This document shows, piece after piece, positions 35,656 through 44,298 of a DNA stretch of 64,000 nucleotides. Made by a program: the position numbers and the translations under genes. The notes under the pieces are model-generated. The model did not search any database, had not been told where the DNA came from, and was given only the letters and a program-made list of their open reading frames with translations. Position 1 is the first letter of the stretch. Every line of letters begins with the position of its first letter. Source of the stretch: Chloroflexia bacterium (GTDB lineage: Bacteria; Chloroflexota; Chloroflexia; DTKN01); the NCBI GenBank assembly GCA_016928715.1, contig JAFGKG010000101.1:1-64000 (forward strand), written 5' to 3'.

Positions 35656-36858
35656 TCAAAAACGCAGCAGATGCCCCAGCTTTTCCTTCTTGGTGCGCAG
35701 GTAGCGCGCGTTCTCCGGCGTGGGCGGGATCTCGATCGGAACGCGCTCCACGACCTCCAATCCATAGCCCTCCAGCCCCACGATCTTGCGCGGATTGTTG
35801 GTCAGCAGCCGTAGTTTGCGTACCCCCAGGTCGTACAGGATCTGGGCCCCAATGCCATAGTCCCGCAGATCCGCCGGAAAACCCAGGTGCTCGTTGGCCT
35901 CCACCGTATCCAGGCCCTTGTCCTGCAGTTCGTAGGCTCGCAGTTTGTTGAGCAGGCCGATGCCGCGTCCCTCCTGCCGCATGTAGAGCAGGACCCCACG
36001 CCCCGCCTTGGAAATGGCCTCCAGCGCCGCCCGCAGCTGGTCCCCACAGTCACAGCGCAACGAGCCCAGCGCGTCCCCGGTCAGGCACTCCGAGTGCACC
36101 CGCACGAGGAGGGGATCCTCCATGTCGAGCCGCTTTCCCAAGACCAGGGCCAGGTGGTGCTCGCCGTTGACCTTGTTCTCGTAGGCGATGGCCTGGAAAT
36201 CGCCGAATGCCGTCGGCATGTTGACCGCTGCCACCCGCCGGACCAGCTTTTCGTGGTGGCGGCGGTACTCGATGAGCTGGGCCACGCTGACAATGTGCAG
36301 GTCGTGCTGCTGGGCAAATCGCTCCAATTCGGGCAGGCGGGCCATGTGGCCGTCCTCGGCCATGATCTCGCAGATCACGGCCGCCGGATAGAGGCCGGCC
36401 AGCCGGGCCAGGTCCACCGAGGCCTCAGTCTGTCCCGCCCGCACCAGTACGCCGCCCTCTCGTACGCGCAGGGGAAAGACGTGCCCCGGCATGACAATGT
36501 CCTCCGGCCCGCTCTGGGGGTCGACCAGCACCTGGATGGTGCGGGCGCGGTCGTAAGCCGAGATCCCCGTGGTGACGCCTTCGCGGGCCTCGACCGAGGC
36601 GGTAAAGGCGGTCCCAAAGGGGGACCGGTTTTCCTGGACCATCAAGGGGATGCCCAGTTCGTCCAGGCGATTGCCCAGCATGGGCACACAGATCAGTCCG
36701 CGGCCATACTTGGCCATAAAGTTGATCTTTTCGGCGGTGGCCTGTTCGGCAGCCATGCAGAGGTCGCCCTCGTTCTCGCGGTCCTCGTCGTCGATAATGA
36801 TGACCAGGCGACCCCGCGCATAGTCCTCGATGGCCTGCTCGACCATACATAATGTCAT
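35656..36858 (-). CDS. ribBA: Bifunctional DHBP synthase / GTP cyclohydrolase II
   Basis: 400-aa riboflavin enzyme. The N-terminal half (1-200) makes 3,4-dihydroxy-2-butanone 4-phosphate: [25 protein letters not shown]-like GIPLMVQE and [30 protein letters not shown]. The C-terminal half opens [26 protein letters not shown] (zinc cysteines), [18 protein letters not shown] and [17 protein letters not shown]. All expected motifs are present. AGGAGGTAGGAAT precedes the ATG. Third gene of the operon controlled by the FMN riboswitch; ribH is not in the window. Confidence 0.96.
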   Translation of the reverse strand: MTLCMVEQAIEDYARGRLVIIIDDEDRENEGDLCMAAEQATAEKINFMAKYGRGLICVPMLGNRLDELGIPLMVQENRSPFGTAFTASVEAREGVTTGISAYDRARTIQVLVDPQSGPEDIVMPGHVFPLRVREGGVLVRAGQTEASVDLARLAGLYPAAVICEIMAEDGHMARLPELERFAQQHDLHIVSVAQLIEYRRHHEKLVRRVAAVNMPTAFGDFQAIAYENKVNGEHHLALVLGKRLDMEDPLLVRVHSECLTGDALGSLRCDCGDQLRAALEAISKAGRGVLLYMRQEGRGIGLLNKLRAYELQDKGLDTVEANEHLGFPADLRDYGIGAQILYDLGVRKLRLLTNNPRKIVGLEGYGLEVVERVPIEIPPTPENARYLRTKKEKLGHLLRF

Positions 36859-36924
36859 ATTCCTACCTCCTGCGGATACGCTTGCCCAAATTCGCGTCGG
36901 GCCGGATGTCCCTTTCCCGCCGGC

Positions 36925-37575
36925 CTATACATAGCCGTGTTCGGTCAAAAAACCGCGGTCGAGACGACCACCCTCCGGACCGCTGCCGGCGCCGCGCTGC
37001 AGCAGGCGCTCCACGTATTTGGCGATCACGTCCACTTCCAGGTTGACCCGATAGCCGGCCGGTTGATCGCCCAGGGTGATTTGGGCCTGGGTGTGTGGGA
37101 TCAGCGAGACCGCAAATTGCCGCGCCTCCACCCGGGCCACCGTCAGGCTGGCCCCATCTATGGCAATAAAGGCCCGGGGAACCAGGTAGCGCACGATCTC
37201 GGGGCCGGCGGCGATGGTCACCCACAGGGCGTTGCCCTCCTGCCGCTTGCTCAGTATCTCGCCCTGGCCGTCCACGTGCCCCTGGACTAGGTGGCCGTCC
37301 AGGCGGCCTGTGGCCGGCATGGCCCGTTCCAGGTTCAGCCGGCTGCCCGGCGCCTGCCGGCCCAGGTTGCTCTGGCGCAGGGTCTCGGGCATTACGTCCA
37401 CGGTGAAAAGATCGCCCTCGATGTTCGTCACCGTCAGGCAGACGCCGTTGACGGCGATCGAGTCGCCGATGCGGGTGCCCTGCAGGACCCGGTTGGACTC
37501 GATACTCAGCCCACTCTTGGGCGGCGGCAGCCGCCGGCGCAGCAGGCCGATTTCCTCGATCAATCCGGTGAACAC
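36925..37575 (-). CDS. ribE: Riboflavin synthase alpha chain
   Basis: 216-aa enzyme that dismutates 6,7-dimethyl-8-ribityllumazine to riboflavin. Two homologous lumazine-binding barrels: MFTGLIEEIG.., VNGVCLTV near 48 and LDGHLVQGHVDG, then AIDGASLTVARV and the closing VNLEVDVIAKYVERLL. The start is GTG 37575 with TAGGAGGAAAAC upstream. It lies between ribD and ribBA (9-bp gap to ribD). Confidence 0.95.
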   Translation of the reverse strand: MFTGLIEEIGLLRRRLPPPKSGLSIESNRVLQGTRIGDSIAVNGVCLTVTNIEGDLFTVDVMPETLRQSNLGRQAPGSRLNLERAMPATGRLDGHLVQGHVDGQGEILSKRQEGNALWVTIAAGPEIVRYLVPRAFIAIDGASLTVARVEARQFAVSLIPHTQAQITLGDQPAGYRVNLEVDVIAKYVERLLQRGAGSGPEGGRLDRGFLTEHGYV

Positions 37576-37584
37576 GTTTTCCTC

Positions 37585-38706
37585 CTATTCCGGCCAATGC
37601 GGATAGCCGCTGAGCAGCAGGTCTGGGCCGACCCGCTCTACCTCCAGCTCGCGCAGGCGGGCGGCCTGACCTAGTCTTGCTACCCCCTCGCCGGATACGG
37701 CCGCGGGCGCCGCGGCACCGCCGATGATGAGGGGGGCGATAAAGGCCAGCACCCGGTCGACCAGGCGGGCGCGGAAAAAGGCGTCCAGCAGGGTGCCGCC
37801 CCCCTCCACCAGCAGGCTGGTGATCTCGCGCTGGCCCAGCGCCCGCAGTAGGGCGGCCAGGTCCAAACGGCCGCCTTCGCCGGCCGGCAGGAGCAGGATC
37901 TCTGTGCCCCGCTCCTCCAGCGCCTCCCGCTGTTCCTGCGGGCAGGCGGCCGTGGTGGCCAGGATCGTCCGCCCCGGCAGGGCCGGGTCAAAGACGCGCG
38001 CCGCCAGGGGCAGGCGCCCGCGGCTGTCGGCCACGATGCGCAGGGGATGCTGCACGCTCTCCCGTTCCGGCAGGCGCGTGGTCAGGCGCGGATCGTCGTT
38101 GAGCACCGTGTTGGCCCCGACCATGATCGCGTCCATCTGGTCGCGCAGCTCGTGGACCCGGCGCCGGGACTGCTCGCCGCTGATCCAGCGGGACTCGCCA
38201 CTGCGGGTGGCGATCTTGCCGTCCAGGCTGCAGGCGTACTTGGCGATGACAAAGGGCCGGCCCTGGCGAATGTAGGTGATAAAGGCCTCGTTCTGCCGGG
38301 CCGCCTCCCGTGCGCCCAGGCCGACCGTGGTGACTATGCCGGCCTGCTCCAGGCGCGCCCGGCCCTGCCCGTTGACCCGCGGGTTGGGGTCGAGCATGGC
38401 CATGTGCGCCGCGGCGATGCCGGCGGCGATGAGGGCCTCGGTACAGGGCGGGGTGCGGCCATGGTGGCTGCAGGGCTCCAACGTCACATAGAGCGTCGCC
38501 CCGCGCGACCGCTCGCCGGCCGCGCGCAGGGCATAGATCTCGGCGTGGGGGCCGCCGGCCTGCTGGTGGTAGCCCTCGCCCACGATCTCGCCGTCGCGGA
38601 CGAGCACGGCCCCCACCAACGGGTTGGGGCTGGTGCGCCCGCGGGCCCGCTCGGCCAGGGCCAGGGCGCGCTGCATCAGATCCTCCGGGCTGGTTAGTTT
38701 TGGCAT
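37585..38706 (-). CDS. ribD: Bifunctional riboflavin deaminase/reductase
   Basis: 373 aa from ATG 38706; the longer track ORF would start inside the riboswitch region. The deaminase domain 1-145 has the zinc motif HAEIYALR..TLYVTLEPCSHHGRTPPC. The reductase domain 150-370 has FVIAKYACSLDGKIAT, RESRWI-like GESRWISGEQSR, IMVGANTVLNDDP and LLVEGGGTLLDAFF. It converts the GTP-derived pyrimidine to 5-amino-6-ribitylaminouracil 5'-phosphate. First gene after the FMN riboswitch. Confidence 0.95.
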   Translation of the reverse strand: MPKLTSPEDLMQRALALAERARGRTSPNPLVGAVLVRDGEIVGEGYHQQAGGPHAEIYALRAAGERSRGATLYVTLEPCSHHGRTPPCTEALIAAGIAAAHMAMLDPNPRVNGQGRARLEQAGIVTTVGLGAREAARQNEAFITYIRQGRPFVIAKYACSLDGKIATRSGESRWISGEQSRRRVHELRDQMDAIMVGANTVLNDDPRLTTRLPERESVQHPLRIVADSRGRLPLAARVFDPALPGRTILATTAACPQEQREALEERGTEILLLPAGEGGRLDLAALLRALGQREITSLLVEGGGTLLDAFFRARLVDRVLAFIAPLIIGGAAAPAAVSGEGVARLGQAARLRELEVERVGPDLLLSGYPHWPE

Positions 38707-38780
38707 GACAAAACCCCAAAGCGAGGGCTCCGGGGCAGGTCGAGGCGGAACGGGTCGATCCGGGCCGCCTGACAAAAAAA

Positions 38781-38939
38781 GCCTTCTTCCATCCGGACTG
38801 TACCGTCGGCCCCGGATTTGCACCGGGTCTACCAGTTCTCCTGGCTCGCGGGCTCGTGTCGCGGGCTGCGCGACCCTCACCGCCGGTCGGGAATTGGCCT
38901 GGGTCTGTCACTGCCCCAGGCCTCGCCCTGCCCCGAAGG
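38781..38939 (-). ncRNA. FMN riboswitch (RFN element)
   Basis: On the minus strand the RFN core is clear: CTTCGGGGCAGGGCGAG at the 5' end, AATTCCCGACCGGCGGTGA, AGCCCGCGAGCC, then CCGGTGCAAATCCGGGGCCGACGGTACAGTCCGGATG (in parts) and GAAGAAGGC at the 3' end. The closing P1 stem (GCCTTC/GAAGGC) is followed at once by seven Ts (38774-38780), so ligand-stabilised P1 may itself act as the terminator. It controls ribD-ribE-ribBA. Confidence 0.96.
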
Positions 38940-38961
38940 CCGGGTTGATCTTGCAAGCCCT

Positions 38962-38990
38962 AGCATACAACCAGCGCGGCGCTTTGTCAA
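38962..38990 (-). promoter_or_regulatory. Promoter of the riboflavin operon
   Basis: Minus strand TTGACA (38985-38990), 17 bp, TATGCT (38962-38967), about 20 bp upstream of the riboswitch. Confidence 0.8.
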
Positions 38991-39308
38991 GTAGAAGGCG
39001 CACCTCGGTCTATTTGCGCTCCTTGAACCCTTCTGCTATACTACTCTTGTTCTATACGGTTTTGCCGTCCAGAAGCAATAGCAATCATGCTTTGGAGGGC
39101 CGTACGGCCGCCCTCGGGGAATTTGGCCGCAAGCAGGGGCAAGGCATTTCCGGCGCTTCCTTCAGAATGTTTGAAAACAAAAAACCGCCCCAAAAGTTCG
39201 GCGGGGTAGGTTTCTTGGGCAGAAATGCCTTGCCCCTACAAGGGTCTTCCAAGGACGATGGAGATCATTGGCTTTTAACCGGCCCAATGGCCCAGCAGGA
39301 ATAGCCCG
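38991..39308. other. Intergenic region with a long inverted repeat
   Basis: No gene; the ORF-track entry 38624-39304 runs through the riboswitch antisense and is not real. It contains the element at 39135-39237, whose arms AGGGGCAAGGCATTT/AAATGCCTTGCCCCT are perfect. A TATACT-like -10 near 39035 without a clear -35 may serve the gene at 39309. Confidence 0.55.
39135..39237. repeat. Inverted-repeat element, 15-bp arms
   Basis: AGGGGCAAGGCATTT (39135-39149) and AAATGCCTTGCCCCT (39223-39237) enclose about 73 bp with a small CCGCC/GGCGG hairpin. It is non-coding and similar at its arms to the palindrome at 7903-7936. A MITE-like or structured-RNA element is possible. Confidence 0.7.
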
Positions 39309-40904
39309 ATGAGACGATGGAACGGTTGGGGCGACGAGACGGTCATTTATCCTCTGCCCCCTTTGGCGCGGCCCTTTTTAGAGCGGGCCGTGGGTCCGGG
39401 ACCCCCTCAGCGGGACGCCAGCCTGGAAGAGACGCTGGCCCGGGTCCCCCCCTCCCGTTTGCCCCCGCACGCCCTGGTCAGCCAGGAACCCCTGGAGCGG
39501 CTGCTGCACGCTCGCGGGCAGAGTCTGCCCGATTGGATCGCCCTGCGCTGTGGCTGCCTGGATACCTTTCCCGATGGCGTGGCCTATCCCGGCAGTAACG
39601 AGCAGGTGCGCGAACTGCTCGACTGGGCCGCCGCGGTGGGTGCGCGCTTGATCCCCTATGGTGGGGGCACCAGCGTGGTGGGACACCTGACCCCCCTGCC
39701 CGGGGAACGGCCCGTGCTCACGGTGGATATGGGTCGCCTGAACCGCCTGCTGCGCCTGGACGAGCGCAGCCAACTGGCCACCTTTGGCGCCGGCATCAAC
39801 GGGCCGGACCTGGAAGCCCACCTGCAGGCCCGCGGCTATACCCTGGGCCATTTCCCCCAATCCTTCGAGTACGCCACCCTGGGCGGCTGGGTGGCGACCC
39901 GCTCCAGTGGGCAGCAGTCCCTGCACTATGGCCGCATCGAACAGCTCTTTGCCGGGGGCCGTCTCGAATCGCCGGCCGGCACCATGCTGCTGCCGGCCTT
40001 TCCCGCCTCCGCCGCCGGGCCCGACCTGCGCCAGCTCGTCCTGGGCTCGGAGGGCCGGCTGGGCCTCCTGACCGAGGCCGCCGTGCGTATCTCGTCCCTG
40101 CCCGAAGGGGAATGGTTCACCGCCGTCTTTTTTCCCTCCTGGCCGGAGGGCCTGGCCGCCGCGCGCCAGATCGTCCAGGCCCGGCTGCCCCTCTCCCTCC
40201 TGCGCCTGAGCACCGCCCGCGAGACCCAGACCACCCTGGCCCTGGCCGGCCACGAGCGGGCCATCGGCGCCCTGGAACGACTGCTGGCCTGCCGTGGCCT
40301 GCGGGAGGAAAAATGCCTGCTCATGCTGGGCTTTAGCGGCCCCGCTGGGCTCATGCGGCAGACCCGGCGGGAGGCCCTGTCCCTGGCCCGGCGGCACCAC
40401 GGGGTCCACGTGGGGCGCACGTTTGGCCAGACCTGGCACAAGAATCGCTTCCGCTCGCCCTACCTGCGCAATACGCTCTGGGAGGCCGGCTATGCCCTCG
40501 ACACCCTGGAAACGGCCGCCGATTGGAGCAACGTGCCCTCCATGGTGGCGGCCATCGAGGCGGCTCTGCACGCCGGCTTGGCCGCTCTGGGCGAACGGGT
40601 GCTGGTCTTTAGCCACCTCTCGCACCTCTATCCCCAGGGCTCCAGCATCTATACGACCTACCTCTACCGCATCGCCCCGGAACCCGCCGAGACGCTGCGG
40701 CGCTGGCAATTGCTCAAGAGCGCGGCCAGCCAGGCCATCGTCGCCCACGGCGGCACCATCAGCCACCAGCACGGCGTAGGACGCGATCACCTGCCCTACC
40801 TGCCGGCCGAAAAGGGCGAATTGGGGGTAGAGGTGCTGCAAAACGTGCTGGCGACCCTGGACCCGGAGAGGATGATGAATCCGGGGAAAATGGTGGAGTA
40901 TTGA
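39309..40904 (+). CDS. Alkylglycerone-phosphate-synthase-like FAD protein
   Basis: 531-aa VAO/PCMH-type flavoprotein. FAD loop IPYGGGTSVVGHL near 115-128, GAGINGPDLEAHLQARGYTLGHFPQSFEYATLGGWVATRS near 158-197, VLGSEGRLGLLTEAAVRI near 245. The C-terminal cap has the alkylglycerone phosphate synthase pattern NRFRSPYLRNTLWEAGYALDTLETAADW and the active-site SHQHGVGRDHLPYL near 480-493. In the family this enzyme swaps an acyl for an alkyl chain on dihydroxyacetone phosphate, making ether lipids. The GlpD-like gene 0.5 kb downstream acts on the related glycerol 3-phosphate, which fits. A D-lactate or glycolate oxidase is the alternative. Confidence 0.85.
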   Translation: MRRWNGWGDETVIYPLPPLARPFLERAVGPGPPQRDASLEETLARVPPSRLPPHALVSQEPLERLLHARGQSLPDWIALRCGCLDTFPDGVAYPGSNEQVRELLDWAAAVGARLIPYGGGTSVVGHLTPLPGERPVLTVDMGRLNRLLRLDERSQLATFGAGINGPDLEAHLQARGYTLGHFPQSFEYATLGGWVATRSSGQQSLHYGRIEQLFAGGRLESPAGTMLLPAFPASAAGPDLRQLVLGSEGRLGLLTEAAVRISSLPEGEWFTAVFFPSWPEGLAAARQIVQARLPLSLLRLSTARETQTTLALAGHERAIGALERLLACRGLREEKCLLMLGFSGPAGLMRQTRREALSLARRHHGVHVGRTFGQTWHKNRFRSPYLRNTLWEAGYALDTLETAADWSNVPSMVAAIEAALHAGLAALGERVLVFSHLSHLYPQGSSIYTTYLYRIAPEPAETLRRWQLLKSAASQAIVAHGGTISHQHGVGRDHLPYLPAEKGELGVEVLQNVLATLDPERMMNPGKMVEY

Positions 40905-40910
40905 GTATTG
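40896..40910. repeat. Left inverted copy of heptanucleotide repeat
   Basis: GAGTATTGAGTATTG at the stop codon of the flavoprotein gene. Its reverse complement matches 14 of 15 bases at 41423-41437, on the other side of the four-helix-bundle gene. Confidence 0.7.
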
Positions 40911-40925
40911 TGTATGGAGGGGCTT

Positions 40926-41396
40926 ATGACAGCATACAAAGAGTGGCTCGATGCGGTTCCAAGCGAGATTACTGGAGACCCTCTTTGGAAGCAAAAAGTT
41001 TATCGTTTAGCCCTCTTTATAGGCGAGCTGGCCTGGGGGGATGTATCCAAATTGTTCCGGGATCACCGAACCCGCTCGTTGGCCGATCAACTGTACAGGG
41101 CTGTAGGTTCGGTTGCCGCCAATATATCCGAAGGGTATAGTCGTCGCTCGGGTCGGGACCAGGCGCGTTTTCACGAATATGCCCTTGGTTCAGCCCGCGA
41201 AGCTCGTGGCTGGTACTACCAGGGACGACATCTGCTCGGCGAGTCTATCGCCCAACATCGCATTGAATTGCTGACACAGATCATTCGCCTGCTGTTGACC
41301 ATCATACCTGCCGAACGCAGTCGAAAAATAAGCGATGAGAAGAAGGGCTACGAAACAGACCTCGACAGGCTGCTTCATAACATTCCATTACCTTGA
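40926..41396 (+). CDS. Four-helix-bundle protein (23S rRNA IVP family)
   Basis: 156-aa small helical protein from ATG 40926 (GGAGGGG upstream). Family markers are KVYRLALFIGELAWGDVSKLF, SLADQLYRAVGSVAANISEGYSRRSGRDQARFHEYALGSAREARGWYYQGRHL near 50-95. These proteins were first found in 23S rRNA intervening sequences and are frequent in genomes with mobile short repeats; their biochemical role is not settled. Here the gene interrupts an otherwise metabolic gene string and is flanked by inverted copies of a 7-bp repeat, suggesting it came in as a unit. Confidence 0.88.
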   Translation: MTAYKEWLDAVPSEITGDPLWKQKVYRLALFIGELAWGDVSKLFRDHRTRSLADQLYRAVGSVAANISEGYSRRSGRDQARFHEYALGSAREARGWYYQGRHLLGESIAQHRIELLTQIIRLLLTIIPAERSRKISDEKKGYETDLDRLLHNIPLP

Positions 41397-41449
41397 ATAC
41401 GCAATACGCAATACGCAATACGCAATACGCAATACTCTTTACTCTTTAC
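41396..41449. repeat. Heptanucleotide tandem repeats (GCAATAC)5(TCTTTAC)2
   Basis: Five exact GCAATAC units at 41401-41435 followed by two TCTTTAC units at 41436-41449, preceded by a partial AATAC. They fill the gap between the four-helix-bundle gene and the GlpD start. The right part is an inverted match to 40896-40910. Confidence 0.9.
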
Positions 41450-41472
41450 TCTCTCCCCATCCGGAGCTTTTT

Positions 41473-43206
41473 ATGTGGCACCACGACTGGCGTAACCAAC
41501 TCTGGCCCACCCTCCCCCAAGCCTGGGAGCTCATCATCGTCGGTGGGGGCATCACCGGGGCCGGCATCCTGCGCGAGGCCACCCGCCTGGGGCTGCGGGC
41601 CCTGCTGGTCGAGCAGCGCGATTTCGCCTGGGGTACCTCGAGCCGCTCCTCCAAAATGGTCCACGGCGGGCTGCGCTACCTGCGCGAGGGCAAGCTGCGC
41701 CTGACCCGGTCCTCGGTGCGCGAACGCCAGCGCCTGCTGGAGGAGGGGCCGGGCTTGATCGACCCCCTGGGCTTTCTCATCGCCTCCTACGAGGGCGATC
41801 GCCCCGGCCGCTGGTTGTTCAGCGCCGGCCTGACCCTGTACGACCTGCTGGCCCTGCAGTGGAGCCACCGCCGCTATCGGCCCGAGGACCTGCTGCGCCT
41901 GGCCCCGCACATTGTCCGGCAGGGCCTGGTCTGCGGTTTTCGCTACGACGACGCCCAGACCGACGACGCCCGCCTGGTGCTGCGCCTGGTCCGCGAGGCG
42001 GTCGCCGCGGGGGGCACCGCCCTGAACTATGCCCGGGCGGAATCGCTGCTGCTGCGGGAGGGCCAGGTGCGCGGGATCCGCCTGCGGGACCAGATCGCGG
42101 ACCGCAGCCTCGAACTGTCCGCCGGTGTGGTCATCAACGCCACCGGCGCCTGGGCCGATCGCCTGCGGGCACAGGTCGAAGCCCCGCCCCGCCTGCGCCC
42201 CCTGCGCGGCAGCCACCTGGTCTTTGCCGCCGAGCGCCTGCCGGTCGCCCAGGCCATCACCTTTTTGCACCCGCTGGACGCTCGCCCGGTGTTCCTCTTC
42301 CCCTGGGAGGGCATCACCCTGGTCGGTACCACCGACCTGGATCACGAGCAGCCCTTGGACCAGGAGCCGGCCATCTCCCCGGGCGAGGTCTCTTATCTGA
42401 TGGCCGCGGTAGAGTCGCAGTGCCCCAGCCTGGGCCTGCGCCTGGACGATGTTCAGGCCACCTTTGCCGGGGTGCGCCCGGTCATTGGTACGGGCAAACT
42501 GGACCCCTCCAAAGAGTCCCGCGACCACGTGGTCTGGGACGAGCGCGGCCTGCTGACCGTGACCGGGGGCAAACTGACCACCTTTCGGCGCATCGCCCTG
42601 GATGCGCTGCAGGCGGTGCGGCAGCGCCTGCCGGCCCTGCCCCCCCTGGCGGACGACCTGCCCGTGCTGAATCCCGTCGACGTCGCCCTGCCCGGGGCCG
42701 AGGCCCTGGAGGAGCGGCAGCGCCGCTACCTGCTGGGGCGCTATGGCGCTGAAGCAGCGGCCCTGGTGGCCGCGGCCCGGCCCGGCGAGCTGGAACCGAT
42801 CCCGGGGACCCGCGCGCTCTGGGCCGAACTGCGTTGGGCGGCCCGCGCCGAGGGCGTGGTCCGCCTGGAGGACCTGCTGCTGCGGCGGGTGCGCCTGGGC
42901 CTGCTGCTGCCCCAGGGCGCCCGAGAACTGCTGCCGAGGATTCGCCAGATCTGCCAGACCGAGTTGGGCTGGGACGACGGCCGCTGGGAAGCCGAGGAGG
43001 CGGCCTATCTGGAGTTGTGGAACTGCTGTTACGGCCCGCCCGAGGCGGGGACTGTGGCCGACTGGGAGCCCGCCCTGGTCCGGGCCGGGGAGGAATGCCG
43101 GCCGGCGCCCCTCCCCCGCCGGCCCTCCTGCTGGGCCGGCCTGCTCAGCCTGGGCCTGCTGATCCTTTTCCTGTGGCGGCGCCGGCGTAAACAAGCGAGG
43201 AGGTAA
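41473..43206 (+). CDS. glpD: FAD-dependent glycerol-3-phosphate dehydrogenase with C-terminal TM
   Basis: 577 aa from ATG 41473; the upstream part of the track ORF is repeat sequence. N-terminal dinucleotide-binding LIIVGGGITGAGILREATRLGLRALLVEQRDFAWGTSSRSSKMVHGGLRYLREGK (in parts) is diagnostic for GlpD, followed by TGAWAD, PWEGITLVGTTDLDH, FAGVRPVIG and TGGKLTTFRRIA. It oxidises glycerol 3-phosphate to dihydroxyacetone phosphate with electrons to quinone. A C-terminal hydrophobic helix plus basic tail (WAGLLSLGLLILFLWRRRRK) is not part of the usual enzyme and would anchor it to the membrane. Confidence 0.92.
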   Translation: MWHHDWRNQLWPTLPQAWELIIVGGGITGAGILREATRLGLRALLVEQRDFAWGTSSRSSKMVHGGLRYLREGKLRLTRSSVRERQRLLEEGPGLIDPLGFLIASYEGDRPGRWLFSAGLTLYDLLALQWSHRRYRPEDLLRLAPHIVRQGLVCGFRYDDAQTDDARLVLRLVREAVAAGGTALNYARAESLLLREGQVRGIRLRDQIADRSLELSAGVVINATGAWADRLRAQVEAPPRLRPLRGSHLVFAAERLPVAQAITFLHPLDARPVFLFPWEGITLVGTTDLDHEQPLDQEPAISPGEVSYLMAAVESQCPSLGLRLDDVQATFAGVRPVIGTGKLDPSKESRDHVVWDERGLLTVTGGKLTTFRRIALDALQAVRQRLPALPPLADDLPVLNPVDVALPGAEALEERQRRYLLGRYGAEAAALVAAARPGELEPIPGTRALWAELRWAARAEGVVRLEDLLLRRVRLGLLLPQGARELLPRIRQICQTELGWDDGRWEAEEAAYLELWNCCYGPPEAGTVADWEPALVRAGEECRPAPLPRRPSCWAGLLSLGLLILFLWRRRRKQARR

Positions 43207-43210
43207 ACGC

Positions 43211-44191
43211 GTGATTCGCAAACAATGGTACATTGTGCTGGGCTCGAAACAGGTAGGGCCGCGCCCCGTCGGGGTAACCCGCATGGGCGAAAAGCTCGTC
43301 TTTTGGCGCGATTCCAGCGGCCAGGTCTCCTGCCTGCGCGACCGCTGCGTCCACCGGGGCGTGGCCCTCAGCGCCGGCAAGGTGCTGGACAGCGGTCGGC
43401 TCCAATGCCCCTTCCACGGCTTTGAGTACGATACCTCGGGACAGGTCACCACGATCCCGGCCAAGGGCCGCCAGGCAACCGTCTCGGAGCGCTTTCGCGT
43501 CCATCACTACCCCACCCACGAGGCCCACGGCTGGATCTGGATCTGGTGGGGGGACGAGCCCCCCGCCGACCTCCGGCCGCCCCGCTTTTTCGAGGACCTG
43601 GAGCATGGCTTTCACTGGGCCCAGATCATCGATCCCTGGAGCGCCCACTATTCCCGCGTGATCGAGAACCAGCTCGACCCCGTCCACCTGCCCTTTGTCC
43701 ATCACAATACCATCGGGCGGGGCAACCGCACGGTGGTGGATGGCCCCGGCCTCGAATGGGTGGACGCGGACCGCTTTCACGTCTATACGCGCAACCGGGT
43801 CGACGACGGCACCCCGCCGCTCAAGCCGGACCAAGTGACCCTGAGCGACAGCCAGGTCTACCTGGACTTTATCTTTCCCAACCTCTGGCAGAACCACATC
43901 TCGGACGACGTGCGCGTGCTGGCGGCCTTTGTACCGGTGGACGAGGAGCACACCCTGCTCTACCTGCGCTTCTACCAGCGCTTTCTGAGCGTGCCCCTGC
44001 TGGGCGGCCTGGTGGCGCGATTGGCCATGCCCTTTAACCGCTTGGTGGCCCACCAGGACCGCCGGGTCGTGCAGACGCAGATGCCCAAGGCCAGCGCCCT
44101 GCGCATGGGCGAGCAGCTCGTCCAGGGGGACCGGCCCATCGTGGCCTACCGCCAGCGGCGGCAAGAGCTGCAAGAACTCGCCGGGGAATAG
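43211..44191 (+). CDS. Rieske non-heme iron oxygenase
   Basis: 326 aa. N-terminal Rieske domain with CVHRG near 45 and CPFHGFEYD near 65 (the Cys-x-His and Cys-x2-His pairs for 2Fe-2S). The catalytic domain has the mononuclear-iron motif ENQLDPVHLPFVHH near 150 (Asp, two His). The C-terminal part resembles pheophorbide-a-oxygenase/vanillate-demethylase-type enzymes. Start GTG 43211 with AGGAGG upstream, four bases after the glpD stop. The substrate is unknown; in this context a lipid or polyprenyl compound is plausible. Confidence 0.88.
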   Translation: MIRKQWYIVLGSKQVGPRPVGVTRMGEKLVFWRDSSGQVSCLRDRCVHRGVALSAGKVLDSGRLQCPFHGFEYDTSGQVTTIPAKGRQATVSERFRVHHYPTHEAHGWIWIWWGDEPPADLRPPRFFEDLEHGFHWAQIIDPWSAHYSRVIENQLDPVHLPFVHHNTIGRGNRTVVDGPGLEWVDADRFHVYTRNRVDDGTPPLKPDQVTLSDSQVYLDFIFPNLWQNHISDDVRVLAAFVPVDEEHTLLYLRFYQRFLSVPLLGGLVARLAMPFNRLVAHQDRRVVQTQMPKASALRMGEQLVQGDRPIVAYRQRRQELQELAGE

Positions 44192-44250
44192 TCCATTTTA
44201 CTACCCTCGGATGGAATTCTGGCAAATTGAACAAGAATTTCGAGCATAAA

Positions 44251-44273
44251 GCTTGTCCTGAGCTTGTCAAAGG
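44251..44273 (-). repeat. Dispersed repeat, GACAAGCTCAGGACAAGC type
   Basis: Reverse strand reads CCTTTGACAAGCTCAGGACAAGC. Related copies: 49446-49470 and 52493-52517. It lies just upstream of the phosphoglycerate mutase ATG. Confidence 0.6.
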
Positions 44274-44298
44274 AACAAAGAAAACTAAGGAGACCTTG

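Noticed and set aside
38624-39304. 226-aa plus-strand ORF
   Set aside because: It runs antisense through the FMN riboswitch and rib promoter.
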